Origin: Myxococcales bacterium
Lineage (GTDB): Bacteria > Myxococcota_A > Polyangia > Polyangiales > Ga0077539
Direction of reading: 5' to 3'
DNA length: 64,000 nucleotides
Assembly: GCA_013298625.1 (NCBI GenBank)
Contig: JAAFIF010000010.1
Location: 62,001-126,000 of the forward strand
This document shows, piece after piece, positions 34,699-43,922 of this stretch. The stretch's first letter is position 1; each line of letters starts with the position of its first letter. The notes beneath the pieces were generated by a model, which saw only the letters and a list, made by a program, of their open reading frames with translations, was not told the DNA's origin and made no database searches. A program made the position numbers and the translations under genes.

Positions 34699-36918
34699 TT
34701 GGCCGAAGAGCAAACAGCGGTCGTCCAAGACGACCAACAAGGAGCAGGCGTCCAAGCGATGCTGATGTTGGGTCGCGGCCTCTGGCGGCTGCGCTACCTC
34801 ATCATCCTCGTCGCCGCGATCACGACGGCCGTCGTCGCGTTGTGGACCCTGCGTCAGCCGAAGATCTTCGCGGCCTCGACGACGATCGAGTTCGACCCTA
34901 CCCCGCCGCGTCCGCTCGGCGACCGCATCGAAGAGGTCTCTTCGGGTCTCGAGAGCTACTGGACCACGCGAGAGTACTACTCGACGCAGTTTCAGGTGCT
35001 GCAGAGCCAGCGCATCTCAGAGGCGGTGGTGAGGCAGCTCGGGCTGCAGCACGACGCGGACTTCATGGGGGTGCCGAAGGAGCAGCGGCAGGGGTTTCGA
35101 AGCGTTCCGGTGCTGCGCGCGGCGGGCGTGCTGCGCGGGAGAATGCGGGTCGAGTCCGTGAAGGACAGCCGCATCGCGCTCATCGCTGTCGAAGACACGA
35201 GCCCGCGCCGCGCACAGCTGCTGGCCAACACGATCGCCGCCATCTACATCCGGCAAAACCTCGACCAGCGCATGTCCACTACGGTGAGCGCGCTCGAGTG
35301 GCTCGGGCAGCAGCTCGATACGCTGCGCCGGCAGCTCGATACCAGCGAGCGAGCGCTCTACTCGTACCGCCAGCAAAACAACCTGCTCAGCACCTCCTTC
35401 GAGCAGAGCCGAGATCACATCGGCACCAAGATCACCGCGCTGTCCAACGCGGTCACCGAAGTGCAAACCCGGCGCATCGCGGTCAACGCGCGCGTGCTCG
35501 AGCTGCGCCGCGCTGCGCGATCGATCGAGGCCAACGGCGATGTCATGGCGGCGCTTGCGCCGGAGCTGCTCTCGTCTCCGGCGCTGTCAACGCTGCGCGG
35601 GCAGCTCGAAGGGCTCGACCGAGAGAAGGCCGGCCTCGCCCCGCGCTACGGCGCGGGGGCGCAGCAGATGCAGCTCATTCAGGGCCGCATCGACGAGGTC
35701 AAGCTCGCGATCCGTCGCGAGGTGCGAAACGTGCTCGAGTCCGCAGAGGCGGAGCTCCGCACGCTGCGACGCAACGAAGGAGACCTGCGCAGCGCCGTGG
35801 CGAGCGCGCAGCGTGAAGGCCTCGAGCTGAGCCTCCGAGAGATCGAGTACGGCCAGCTCGTGCGCGAGCGCGAGAACAACTCGAAAATCTACGGAATCGT
35901 CCTCGAGCGCTCGAAGCAGACGGACCTCTCGCGGTTGATGCGCGTCAACAACGTGCGAGTGCTCGATGAAGCGCTGCTGCCCGGCGCACCCGTGCGACCA
36001 AACATCACCACGAACATCGGCGTGGGGTCGCTGGCCGGGCTCGTGCTGGGGATCGTCCTCGCGTACATCGTGCTTCAAGCAGACCGCACGATGCGCAATG
36101 AAACGGACGTGCGCGACGAGCTCTCGGCCACATCGCTCGGAGTACTGCCGAAGATCACGAACCGGCTGGGGACTCGCTACGCGGCCTCCTACGGAAAGAA
36201 CGAGGCAGAAGAGCCGATCAAGAACATGGATCTGGTTGTGCACTCGCACCCGAACTCAGCCGCCGCTGAGGCGTGCAGAGTGATTCGCACCAACCTGCTG
36301 TTCATGGCTCCGGACAAGCCGTTCGAGCTCATCATGGTGACCTCGTGCGATCCCCGCGACGGCAAGACCCTCGTGGCGAGTTCGCTCGCGATCTCCCTCG
36401 CGCAGAGCGGGAAGAAAGTGCTCCTCGTCGACACCGACCTGCGACGCCCGCGCGTGCACAAGGCGTTTGGAGTGAAGTCCATCGTCGGCATCACCAACGT
36501 CCTCGTTAACGAAGCCACCATCGAAGAAGCGACGCTCGACACGGACGTCCCCAACCTCGAGCTGATGTTGTGCGGCCCGATTCCTCCGAACCCGTCGGAG
36601 CTGCTGCACAGCAAGCGATTCGAAGACCTGCTCGCGCAGCTGCGGGAGAAGTACGACCGCGTCGTGTTCGACACCCCACCGGTCGGCGCGGTCACCGACG
36701 CGCTGGTGATCGGTCCGCAGGTAGACGGAGCGATCCTGGTCACGCGCGTGCGCAAGACCGTGCGCGCCAAGGCCCGCCACGTCCTCACGCAACTTCAAGC
36801 GCTCGGCACGCGCATGGCCGGCGTCGTGCTCAACGACGTCGACCTGCAAAAAGACGGACGCGAGTACTACTCGTACGCGGGGACGTACGAATACAAATCC
36901 CGCAGAGAACCCACCTGA
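34699..36918 (+). CDS. wzc: Wzc/GumC-type chain-length regulator with BY-kinase
   Basis: The 739-residue polysaccharide co-polymerase is fused to a bacterial tyrosine kinase. It has a Wzz-like periplasmic region between two transmembrane segments (about 33-52 and 442-465) with long coiled coils. The cytoplasmic kinase shows Walker A TSCDPRDGKT (about 548), Walker A' LLVDTDLRRP and Walker B VVFDTPP. The Tyr-rich tail EYYSYAGTYEY provides autophosphorylation sites. The start is TTG 34699. It controls chain length and export of the polysaccharide made by this locus; the O-antigen ligase-TPR gene follows 30 bases later. Confidence 0.94.
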   Translation: MAEEQTAVVQDDQQGAGVQAMLMLGRGLWRLRYLIILVAAITTAVVALWTLRQPKIFAASTTIEFDPTPPRPLGDRIEEVSSGLESYWTTREYYSTQFQVLQSQRISEAVVRQLGLQHDADFMGVPKEQRQGFRSVPVLRAAGVLRGRMRVESVKDSRIALIAVEDTSPRRAQLLANTIAAIYIRQNLDQRMSTTVSALEWLGQQLDTLRRQLDTSERALYSYRQQNNLLSTSFEQSRDHIGTKITALSNAVTEVQTRRIAVNARVLELRRAARSIEANGDVMAALAPELLSSPALSTLRGQLEGLDREKAGLAPRYGAGAQQMQLIQGRIDEVKLAIRREVRNVLESAEAELRTLRRNEGDLRSAVASAQREGLELSLREIEYGQLVRERENNSKIYGIVLERSKQTDLSRLMRVNNVRVLDEALLPGAPVRPNITTNIGVGSLAGLVLGIVLAYIVLQADRTMRNETDVRDELSATSLGVLPKITNRLGTRYAASYGKNEAEEPIKNMDLVVHSHPNSAAAEACRVIRTNLLFMAPDKPFELIMVTSCDPRDGKTLVASSLAISLAQSGKKVLLVDTDLRRPRVHKAFGVKSIVGITNVLVNEATIEEATLDTDVPNLELMLCGPIPPNPSELLHSKRFEDLLAQLREKYDRVVFDTPPVGAVTDALVIGPQVDGAILVTRVRKTVRAKARHVLTQLQALGTRMAGVVLNDVDLQKDGREYYSYAGTYEYKSRREPT

Positions 36919-36948
36919 GCCAACAGCGCGAGCGAGCACAGCGAACCC

Positions 36949-39453
36949 ATGGCGTCCCCTTCGGACACAGAGAACGAGGAGCTGCCGTGGCACCGCCGCC
37001 GCAGCCAGCTCGCAGTCAGTGTGTTGCTGTCGCTGATGTTTGGCGCGGCCATGCACCTCGGCGGGGCAGGCATGCTCAGCGTCGCGCTCTGGTCGCCGGT
37101 CGCGATGATCGCGCTGGCGCTCGCCGGCTTCGCGCCAGCGCTGCACCGTCGTGACCTGTTGCTGCGGGCCGCGCTGATCTTCATCGGCGTCACCGCGCTG
37201 CAGCTCGTCCCGCTGCCCCCAGCGCTGCTGCGCGCGATGGACTCGCAGCTCGCGGATTGGTCGGCGCGCGCGCTTGTTCCGCTGCGGATGGACCGCTCGA
37301 CACAGTGGCGAGCGTTGCACGCAGACCCAGGCAACGGCTACTCGGACCTGCAGTACGCAGTGGGCGCGCTCGCCGCGTTTCTCGCGGCGACCCGCCTCGC
37401 GCGGAGAGGCGCGGGAGAGCAGCTCGTGCGGGGTGCGGCCGCGATCACCACCATCGTGGCGCTCATCGGCTTTGGCCACAAGCTCGGGGCGATCGACAAG
37501 CTCTTCGGCTTCTACAGTCCGTTCGAGACGTCACCGCCTGAACTGCTGACGCCGATCATCAACCAGAACCACCTCTCGAACTACCTGGGAATCGGCTCGT
37601 TGCTTTGCGTCGGCCTCGCGTCGAACGCAACGGCTCTTCCCATCAAGTTCGCCTATGGAATCGCTGGCTTCGTATGCGTGAGCGGCGCCGCGCTGAGCTT
37701 CTCGCGCGCGGGCGTCGCGTCCACCATCGGCGCGCACGTCATGCTGGCGGCGTGGCTCGCTGCTCGTGTCAAGCCGCGGCGCAAGGGAGTCACCAAACAA
37801 CGTCACGCGCGCCTCGCGATGTTGTCCGCGGCGCTCGGGGGAGCGGCGATCGCGCTGGTGCTGTTCTTCTCTTGGCCACTGCTCCAGCAAGCGAACATCC
37901 GCAACGACACCACGAAGCTGTCGTACATCTGGGCAGGGGCGCGGGTCGCCGCTGCCCACCCGCTCTTCGGCTCGGGCTCGGGTGCGGCCTACGCGGTGAT
38001 CACTGCCGACGGCCGCGAACCAGGCGTGTTCACCGCGGAGCGCGCGGAGTCGCTGCCCGTCGATCTCGCGCTCGCGGTTGGGCCCCTGATCGCGCTCGTC
38101 CTCTGTGTGCTCGGCGTTGTGGGACTGTGGCGCATTCGTCCTAGCCGCAAATCGCCTGCCTGGGTCAACGCGACAGCGTGTGCGGTGGCCGCCGCAATCG
38201 TGCACAATCTGCTCGACTTTTCGCTGTGGCTCGGCGCGACTGGCTATCTCGTCGCGGTCCTCGCCGGCGTGCTGGCTGGAGAATCCTCGCGCGACGATCA
38301 GGAAGAATCCACGTCGAATCGACAGAGCAAGAGTCTGCGATTCGCTCTCTCGATCGCCGCGATCATCGTCGCAGCCGCAGGGATCACGACCAGCAAGAGC
38401 GCCTACTTCGTCGACCGCGCTCGGGTTCGTGAACTCGTTCAGCACAACGGCGATGCCTTCGCAGCGCTGCAAGTCGCCATGACACGCCACCCGGCGGACG
38501 CGTACCTCGCGCTGCTCGGCGCCAAACATGCGCTGCAGCGAGGAGATCGGCGCGCGGGCAGGTTCATCAACCACGCAATGTGGTTGGCTCCTCGCTGGCC
38601 AGCGCCCCACGAGCTGATCGCCAAGCTGTTCTTGTTGCAGGGTCGGCGAGAGCAAGCGCTGATCGAGCTGAGGATCGCGCTCGAGCGCGACGTCGATTTG
38701 TCCGGCACGCTCTTCAGCCTCGTCGTGAGCGTGCGTCCCAATCAACAAGAGCTCGCGAGGATCATCCCGACAACTCCGAGGGGAGACGCTCTGCTGGCCT
38801 CGCTCTCCGCGTCCCCAGCGCTCGTCGAAGCCGTCGACGCCGTCATCCTCGAGCGGTCCGCAACGAACCCCGATGCACTCTTCAGGGTCGCCGCCCGAGC
38901 ACAATCAACCCCCGAAGGAAAGAGAAGGGCCCGAGAGATCTACCAATCCATCCTCCGCACGCACCCAGAGCACATCGGCGCGGCGTACGCCCTGAGCACA
39001 CTCATGATCGAGGCTGGTCAGCTGAACGAGGCCGAAGCTGTGCTCGCGCGCACCCAGGCTAGAACGTCCAGCACTGGCCTCTTCTACCCCATGGCCACGC
39101 TGCACGCTCGCAGGGATAACCCCGAGGCCATGCGACGGGTGATGCAGCAGTGGCTCGAGCGGGTGAGCAGCGACTTCGACGAGCGAGCGCGCGTGCTGGG
39201 GCTGCTCGGCGAGCTCGAGCTCGGTATGCGCAGCTTCGGAGCGGCGTTCGCTGCGTTCGAGCAAGCCGACATCGCCGCGGGAGAGAACCACCCGTACATC
39301 AGTCGGATCGTGGAGGTCGCGAGGCAGTCTGGTGATGTTCCGCGGTGGCGCGGGGCGTGCGCGAGGCTTCGAGAGCTCACCGCGACGGACGATCCGCGAC
39401 GCGCGGCGTGCGACAACGCACCGGCGCAGCAAGCGCCCCCCGTCGCCCCCTAA
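36949..39453 (+). CDS. O-antigen ligase/polymerase with C-terminal TPR domain
   Basis: The 834-residue protein has about eleven hydrophobic segments (residues ~20-500), with the large loop FSRAGVASTIGAH and NIRNDTTKLSYIWAGA typical of Wzy_C/WaaL proteins. A soluble C-terminal region with TPR-like helical repeats follows (HPADAYLALLGAKHALQRGD, EHIGAAYALSTLMIEAGQLNEAE). The family joins or polymerises lipid-linked glycans at the outer face of the inner membrane. It is between Wzc and a glycosyltransferase. The TPR part probably recruits partners. Confidence 0.87.
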   Translation: MASPSDTENEELPWHRRRSQLAVSVLLSLMFGAAMHLGGAGMLSVALWSPVAMIALALAGFAPALHRRDLLLRAALIFIGVTALQLVPLPPALLRAMDSQLADWSARALVPLRMDRSTQWRALHADPGNGYSDLQYAVGALAAFLAATRLARRGAGEQLVRGAAAITTIVALIGFGHKLGAIDKLFGFYSPFETSPPELLTPIINQNHLSNYLGIGSLLCVGLASNATALPIKFAYGIAGFVCVSGAALSFSRAGVASTIGAHVMLAAWLAARVKPRRKGVTKQRHARLAMLSAALGGAAIALVLFFSWPLLQQANIRNDTTKLSYIWAGARVAAAHPLFGSGSGAAYAVITADGREPGVFTAERAESLPVDLALAVGPLIALVLCVLGVVGLWRIRPSRKSPAWVNATACAVAAAIVHNLLDFSLWLGATGYLVAVLAGVLAGESSRDDQEESTSNRQSKSLRFALSIAAIIVAAAGITTSKSAYFVDRARVRELVQHNGDAFAALQVAMTRHPADAYLALLGAKHALQRGDRRAGRFINHAMWLAPRWPAPHELIAKLFLLQGRREQALIELRIALERDVDLSGTLFSLVVSVRPNQQELARIIPTTPRGDALLASLSASPALVEAVDAVILERSATNPDALFRVAARAQSTPEGKRRAREIYQSILRTHPEHIGAAYALSTLMIEAGQLNEAEAVLARTQARTSSTGLFYPMATLHARRDNPEAMRRVMQQWLERVSSDFDERARVLGLLGELELGMRSFGAAFAAFEQADIAAGENHPYISRIVEVARQSGDVPRWRGACARLRELTATDDPRRAACDNAPAQQAPPVAP

Positions 39454-39475
39454 GAGAGCAACGAGCACAGAACAC

Positions 39476-40558
39476 ATGCGTGTCATCGCCTTTGTTTCGA
39501 AAGAGAAGGGCATCTCGCCCGGTCAGCGATTTCGGCTCGAACAGTGGGCACCGCACCTCGAGCGCCAGCACGGGATCACCGTCGACTTCGTTCCGTTCGA
39601 GTCTGCGGCGCTCACGCGCGCGCTTCGAGACAAGGGCAACGTCCCGCAGAAGGCAGCGTATGTCCTGCGCGACTTCGCCCTTCGATCCGCGCACGTGCGG
39701 CGCGCCACTGGCTACGACGCCGCGATCTTGTACCGAGAGGCGTCGCTCATCGGCCCCGCGCTCTACGAGCGAGTGCTGCGCGCGCTGGGCGTCCCGTTCG
39801 TCGTCGACTTCGACGACGCGATCTGGATCGCCGGAACCGATGGCAACAACGGCCTCTTCGCGCACCTGCGGTTTCCGAAGAAGACCGCAACCATCTGCCG
39901 ACTCGCATCAGCGGTGAGCGTCGGCAACCAATACCTCGCGGACTACGCGCGCGCGCAGAGCAGCAACGTGCACATCGTCCCGACCACGATCGACCTCGAT
40001 CACTACGCGGTGCAGCCCGAGCTCGCCGACGAGCAGCCGTTCACCGTGCTGTGGAGCGGCTCGACCCCGACGCTCGCGCACTTCGAGACCGCCCGCGGCG
40101 CGCTCGAGAAGTTCGCTCGGACGCGCGACGTCGTCGTGAAGGTCATCTGCAACAAGCCGCCCGAGAAGCCGATCGCCAACGCGCGCAACGAGTTTGTGCA
40201 GTGGAAGCCCGAAGGTGAAGCCGAGGCCATCGGCGCGTGTCACGTCGGCATCATGCCGCTGCCCGACGACGAGTTCTCCCGCGGAAAATGCGGGCTCAAA
40301 GCTCTGCAGTACATGGCCACGGGACGCGCCGCGATCGTCGCCCCTGTCGGGATGAACCGCGACCTCGTCGAGCACAACGTCAACGGCGTGCTCGCCTCGA
40401 CCGAGGCCGAGTGGCTCGCCGCGCTGAATCAGCTCGCCGACGATCACGCGCTGCGACGGGCCCTCGGCGCCGCGGGGCGCAAGACCGTCGAAGAGTCCTT
40501 CAGCGCCCGCGCTGGCGCAGCGAAGTACGCCGCGCTGCTGCAGGGGATCGCGCGCTAG
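39476..40558 (+). CDS. glycosyltransferase family 4-like
   Basis: The 360-residue GT-B enzyme has N-terminal VIAFVSKEKGISPGQRFRLEQWAPHLE, a central VVDFDDAIWIAGTDGNN and a C-terminal site with GIMPLPDDEFSRGKCGLKALQYMATGRAAIVAPVG. ATG 39476 follows the O-antigen ligase stop by 22 bases. The stop overlaps that of the convergent methyltransferase at CTAG. Probably adds a sugar to the polysaccharide repeat; donor and linkage unknown. Confidence 0.88.
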   Translation: MRVIAFVSKEKGISPGQRFRLEQWAPHLERQHGITVDFVPFESAALTRALRDKGNVPQKAAYVLRDFALRSAHVRRATGYDAAILYREASLIGPALYERVLRALGVPFVVDFDDAIWIAGTDGNNGLFAHLRFPKKTATICRLASAVSVGNQYLADYARAQSSNVHIVPTTIDLDHYAVQPELADEQPFTVLWSGSTPTLAHFETARGALEKFARTRDVVVKVICNKPPEKPIANARNEFVQWKPEGEAEAIGACHVGIMPLPDDEFSRGKCGLKALQYMATGRAAIVAPVGMNRDLVEHNVNGVLASTEAEWLAALNQLADDHALRRALGAAGRKTVEESFSARAGAAKYAALLQGIAR

Positions 40559-41586
40559 CGCTTCTTCTCGAGCAGGACGACCCGGTACGTGTCCGTGCGG
40601 TCGACCATGTTCTGGTACAGGCGCGTGCCGGGGTTGCGCGCGAAGTTCTTCAACGCGACGTCGGCTTCAGCTGCCTTCTTCGCGCCGACCACGGGGATCT
40701 TGAACCCGTGAAACGCCTCGATGCACTGGTCGACGTACGTGTCGATGCGGGCCTTGTCTTCGTCGCGCGCGCGCACGGCCTCTTCGGTCACGTCGCACTC
40801 TTCGCGCAGCTCGAAGCCGATCGACTCGAGAAACTTGAAGCACGCGCTCCAGGTCGGGTCGGGGATCGCGTTGCCCCACACGATGAAGCCGCCGGTCTTG
40901 AGCATGTGGTGCGCCTTGCGGAAGAAGCGGTCGTCTTCTTCGGTCACGACGCCGACGAGCTCGGTCACGTGCGTCTCGTTGACGGCGACGAAGTCCGCGA
41001 AGCCCTTGGGGCGCGCGAGGTGCGTCGCGTCCGAACACGTGGCCTGCAAGCGGCCCGGGAGATCCGGGACGAACTTGCGCTCGCACGTGCGGATCGCGGC
41101 CTGCTGCATGTCCACGGCTTCGTACGTGCACTTCTTCAGGACGTTGGAGCAGACGTGGTGCGCGCCAGCGCCGGTTCCGCAGCCCATCTCGACCACGTGC
41201 ACTTCGCCGTTGCGGGCGTTGACGTAGTTCTTGACCGCGTCGAAGTGGTAGAGGCCCGAGTACGCGTTGCGCCCGTAGCGCTGCGGGTCGCTCTGGTGCG
41301 GAGGCGCCTCGCCCCACGACGTCGGCCACGTGTAGCCCCACGTGTTGAACGTGAACTCGTAGCGCGTCCCGTGCTCGTCGCGCACTTCGCCCATCGAGCG
41401 ATAGAGCGCGTACAAGAGCGAGTAGAGCGACCGCTTGTCGTAGTCGTCTTCGGACACGTCGCCATCAGAGAGAGAGATCTTGCTCTTCTTCTCGGCCAGC
41501 CCGCTCATGATCCATGCGCTCACGATGAGCTGGAGCTGGTTGCGTGAATAGTCGCTCTTGTTGCTGAGCGCGGTGAGTACGTCCAC
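40555..41586 (-). CDS. SAM-dependent methyltransferase
   Basis: The 343-residue class I methyltransferase has motif I VVEMGCGTGAGAHHV, then YEAVDMQQAAIRTCE and a TGGFIVWGNAIPDP motif. The ~100-residue N-terminal region, MDVLTALSNKSDYSRNQLQL..., is typical of methyltransferases in polysaccharide and natural-product loci. The target may be a sugar or lipid-linked glycan. Its stop shares CTAG with the convergent glycosyltransferase. Confidence 0.88.
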   Translation of the reverse strand: MDVLTALSNKSDYSRNQLQLIVSAWIMSGLAEKKSKISLSDGDVSEDDYDKRSLYSLLYALYRSMGEVRDEHGTRYEFTFNTWGYTWPTSWGEAPPHQSDPQRYGRNAYSGLYHFDAVKNYVNARNGEVHVVEMGCGTGAGAHHVCSNVLKKCTYEAVDMQQAAIRTCERKFVPDLPGRLQATCSDATHLARPKGFADFVAVNETHVTELVGVVTEEDDRFFRKAHHMLKTGGFIVWGNAIPDPTWSACFKFLESIGFELREECDVTEEAVRARDEDKARIDTYVDQCIEAFHGFKIPVVGAKKAAEADVALKNFARNPGTRLYQNMVDRTDTYRVVLLEKKR

Positions 41587-41746
41587 AGTGCGTTCCTCGC
41601 GGTGATAGGTCGGCGCGTGCGTGCGCGATCGGCCCGCGAACGTTCACGCGGACGGATGCGACGCTATCCTGAATTTCCCGCCGCTTTGGTACGGAATCAC
41701 AAGACACACAGGGGTGCTCGCGAGAATTTTCGGGGTGAGAAGCGCG

Positions 41747-42772
41747 CTACGCACGCGCACGCTGATCGCCGTCTGCCAGGTACGGCAACACCCCGAGCAG
41801 GTTTGGCACCAGCTGCCCTACCAAGAACACGTTGAACACGTCCGCCCCGCCCGCGACAGAGAACAGCCGAAACAGCGAGTCGAACGCGGCGTGCCCCACG
41901 CCGATGCCCCCTGGCGCCAGCGGCAGGATGCTCGTCAACATCCCGATCGGGTACACCACGGCGACGTCGAGCAACGCCATCGGCGTCGGCGCGACCCGCG
42001 TCGAGAGCACGAAGAACAGCGCGATGAACACCGCGTGCATCAGGACCGAGAGCAAGAACGCCGCACCGAGCGTCGCCGGCCGCCGCGCGTACGCGAGCAG
42101 CGCCTCGCCGATGTCCGCCACCCGCGCGCGAATCTTGGCGACGAGCCCCGCGGATCCCTCCCCTTCCGCGCTGCGAGCCTTCGACGCGAGCCTGGCGGCG
42201 ATCAGCGCGACCAGCACGCCGCCCACCGTCCCCGCGCCGAGCAGGTAGACGAAGGCCACCAGCGCCGGCGCTTTGGCGTACACCTCGGCGAAGCGCAGCG
42301 AGACCGCGAGCACCGAGAGCAGCATCAGCGCAGCGAGACCGAGGACGCGCTCGACCATCACGCACGTGAGCGTCCGCGTGAGCGTCAACTCGGGGATCGT
42401 GCGCGAGGCCAGCACGTTCTTGAACACGTCGCCCGCGACGTTGCCGGGCACCGCCGTGTTCATGAACAGCGCGACGAACTGAAAGCGCATCGCCCTCAAA
42501 AATCCCAGCTCGAAGCCCAGTCCGCGGAGCAACAGCTTCCACCGCAGCGCGGCGATCACGATCGAGCATCCGGCCCACGCGACGACGCTGCCCACGAGCA
42601 GCAGCGGGTCGCCGTACACCTTCGGGAGCGAGCGAAGATCGAGCTTGCCCGACGAGAGCAGCCACGCGATCAGCGCGAGCGGTACGATCCACTTGAGCGC
42701 GGTCTTCACGACCGTGCGCGCGCGCGACGGAGCCGCGGCGGGGGCGTCTGCGCTCGGCTGCTGCTCGGTCAT
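41747..42772 (-). CDS. LPG-synthase TM/flippase-like membrane protein
   Basis: The 341-residue integral membrane protein of the UPF0104/lysylphosphatidylglycerol-synthase transmembrane family has about eight hydrophobic segments. It contains MNTAVPGNVAGDVFKNVLA and the C-terminal motif LPLAPGGIGVGHAAFDSLF. These proteins are proposed to move lipid-linked compounds across membranes. The start at ATG 42772 leaves 24 bases after the GnnA-like stop. Probably co-transcribed with the GnnA-like and GT-C genes upstream. Confidence 0.85.
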   Translation of the reverse strand: MTEQQPSADAPAAAPSRARTVVKTALKWIVPLALIAWLLSSGKLDLRSLPKVYGDPLLLVGSVVAWAGCSIVIAALRWKLLLRGLGFELGFLRAMRFQFVALFMNTAVPGNVAGDVFKNVLASRTIPELTLTRTLTCVMVERVLGLAALMLLSVLAVSLRFAEVYAKAPALVAFVYLLGAGTVGGVLVALIAARLASKARSAEGEGSAGLVAKIRARVADIGEALLAYARRPATLGAAFLLSVLMHAVFIALFFVLSTRVAPTPMALLDVAVVYPIGMLTSILPLAPGGIGVGHAAFDSLFRLFSVAGGADVFNVFLVGQLVPNLLGVLPYLADGDQRARA

Positions 42773-42796
42773 CGTGGTTCGCGCCAACGCGAGCGC

Positions 42797-43852
42797 TCAG
42801 ACAAAGAGCGCGTCGAGAGACGGCACGGCGCCAGGCGCAGCCACGGCTTGCTCTTCGTGCCGACGGGCGTCGAGGCGGATCGAGCGCTCGGCCAAGAGCA
42901 CAGCGGCGACGGCGTCGGCGCCCACGCAGAGCTCTCCGCGGTCGCCGGTGGCCAAGAAGCGTCCGAACTGGTTGAGCTGCACGCGCAGGGGCTCTTCTTT
43001 GTTCACCCCGAAGGTGATCTTGTCGCTGTTGCGGTAGAGCTCGAGCAGCTTGCTGAAGTCCGCGCTGCCCGGCTGCTGCGCTTGCAGGAGCGCGCCGCCG
43101 AAGAGCTCGCAGGTCTGCAGGATGTAGTCGACGAAGCACACGCCGCGCGTACCGGTGACGCGGATCGAGCGGATCTTCGTCGGGGTGATCCAGTTGACGT
43201 GCACGGAGGCCGTGGGGCCCTGGTGGCTCGCGAGAAACACTTCGGCCGTGTCGAGCACGCCCTCTTTGACGGTCGAGTGGCACACGGACGCCTCGACCTT
43301 GAGCGGGCCGATCAGCGAGCGCACCACATCGATGTCGTGCACGGCGAGGTCGAGCAGGACGTTGTTGCCGGGCACGAGGTTCTCGGGGTAGCCGCCGACG
43401 CGCGTGACCGAGAGGTGGATGGGCGTCCCGAGAAATCCCGCGGCGATCACCTCACGGAGCTTGCGCACCGCGGGGTTGAAGCGCTCGACGTGGCCGACCG
43501 CCATCTTGACGCCCTGCTCGTTGGCGAGGGCGACGAGCTTGGCTGCGTCCGCGGCCACCGTGCACAGGGGCTTCTCGACGAGCAGGTGTTTGCCTTGGCG
43601 GATGAGCCGCTCGGCGTTCTCGTAGTGCATCGACGAGGGCGTCGCGATGATGGCGCAGTCGAACTGCACCTTGTCGAGCTCGTCCATCGAGCGGAGGAGC
43701 TGCGCCCCGCCGAGGTCCGCGGCGGAGACGTTGGCGACGGGATCGACGACGGCCACCAGCTCGAACTGCGGATCGAGGCGAGTGACGCGCAGGTGATTGC
43801 GCCCCATGCGACCGAGGCCGAGCAGCGCGATACGGAATTTGCCAGAGCTCAT
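42797..43852 (-). CDS. GnnA-like UDP-GlcNAc 3-dehydrogenase
   Basis: The 351-residue Gfo/Idh/MocA oxidoreductase has the Rossmann motif ALLGLGRMGRNHLRV, catalytic EKPL (K94), GHVERFNPAV and LDLAVHDIDVVRSLIG. This pattern matches UDP-N-acetylglucosamine 3-dehydrogenases such as GnnA, which oxidise C3 of UDP-GlcNAc before transamination. It lacks the WlbA-specific YIAPRHLRAIRDTGN motif seen at 23410. A GnnB-like aminotransferase and LpxA are 7-8 kb away in the same direction. Function is inferred by family and context. Confidence 0.85.
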   Translation of the reverse strand: MSSGKFRIALLGLGRMGRNHLRVTRLDPQFELVAVVDPVANVSAADLGGAQLLRSMDELDKVQFDCAIIATPSSMHYENAERLIRQGKHLLVEKPLCTVAADAAKLVALANEQGVKMAVGHVERFNPAVRKLREVIAAGFLGTPIHLSVTRVGGYPENLVPGNNVLLDLAVHDIDVVRSLIGPLKVEASVCHSTVKEGVLDTAEVFLASHQGPTASVHVNWITPTKIRSIRVTGTRGVCFVDYILQTCELFGGALLQAQQPGSADFSKLLELYRNSDKITFGVNKEEPLRVQLNQFGRFLATGDRGELCVGADAVAAVLLAERSIRLDARRHEEQAVAAPGAVPSLDALFV

Positions 43853-43922
43853 GCGCCGGAGTGCTTAGCCCGACAGCACCGGCCGTGGCAATCCCAATGG
43901 GCTCTTCGCGGCTGCCGATCGC

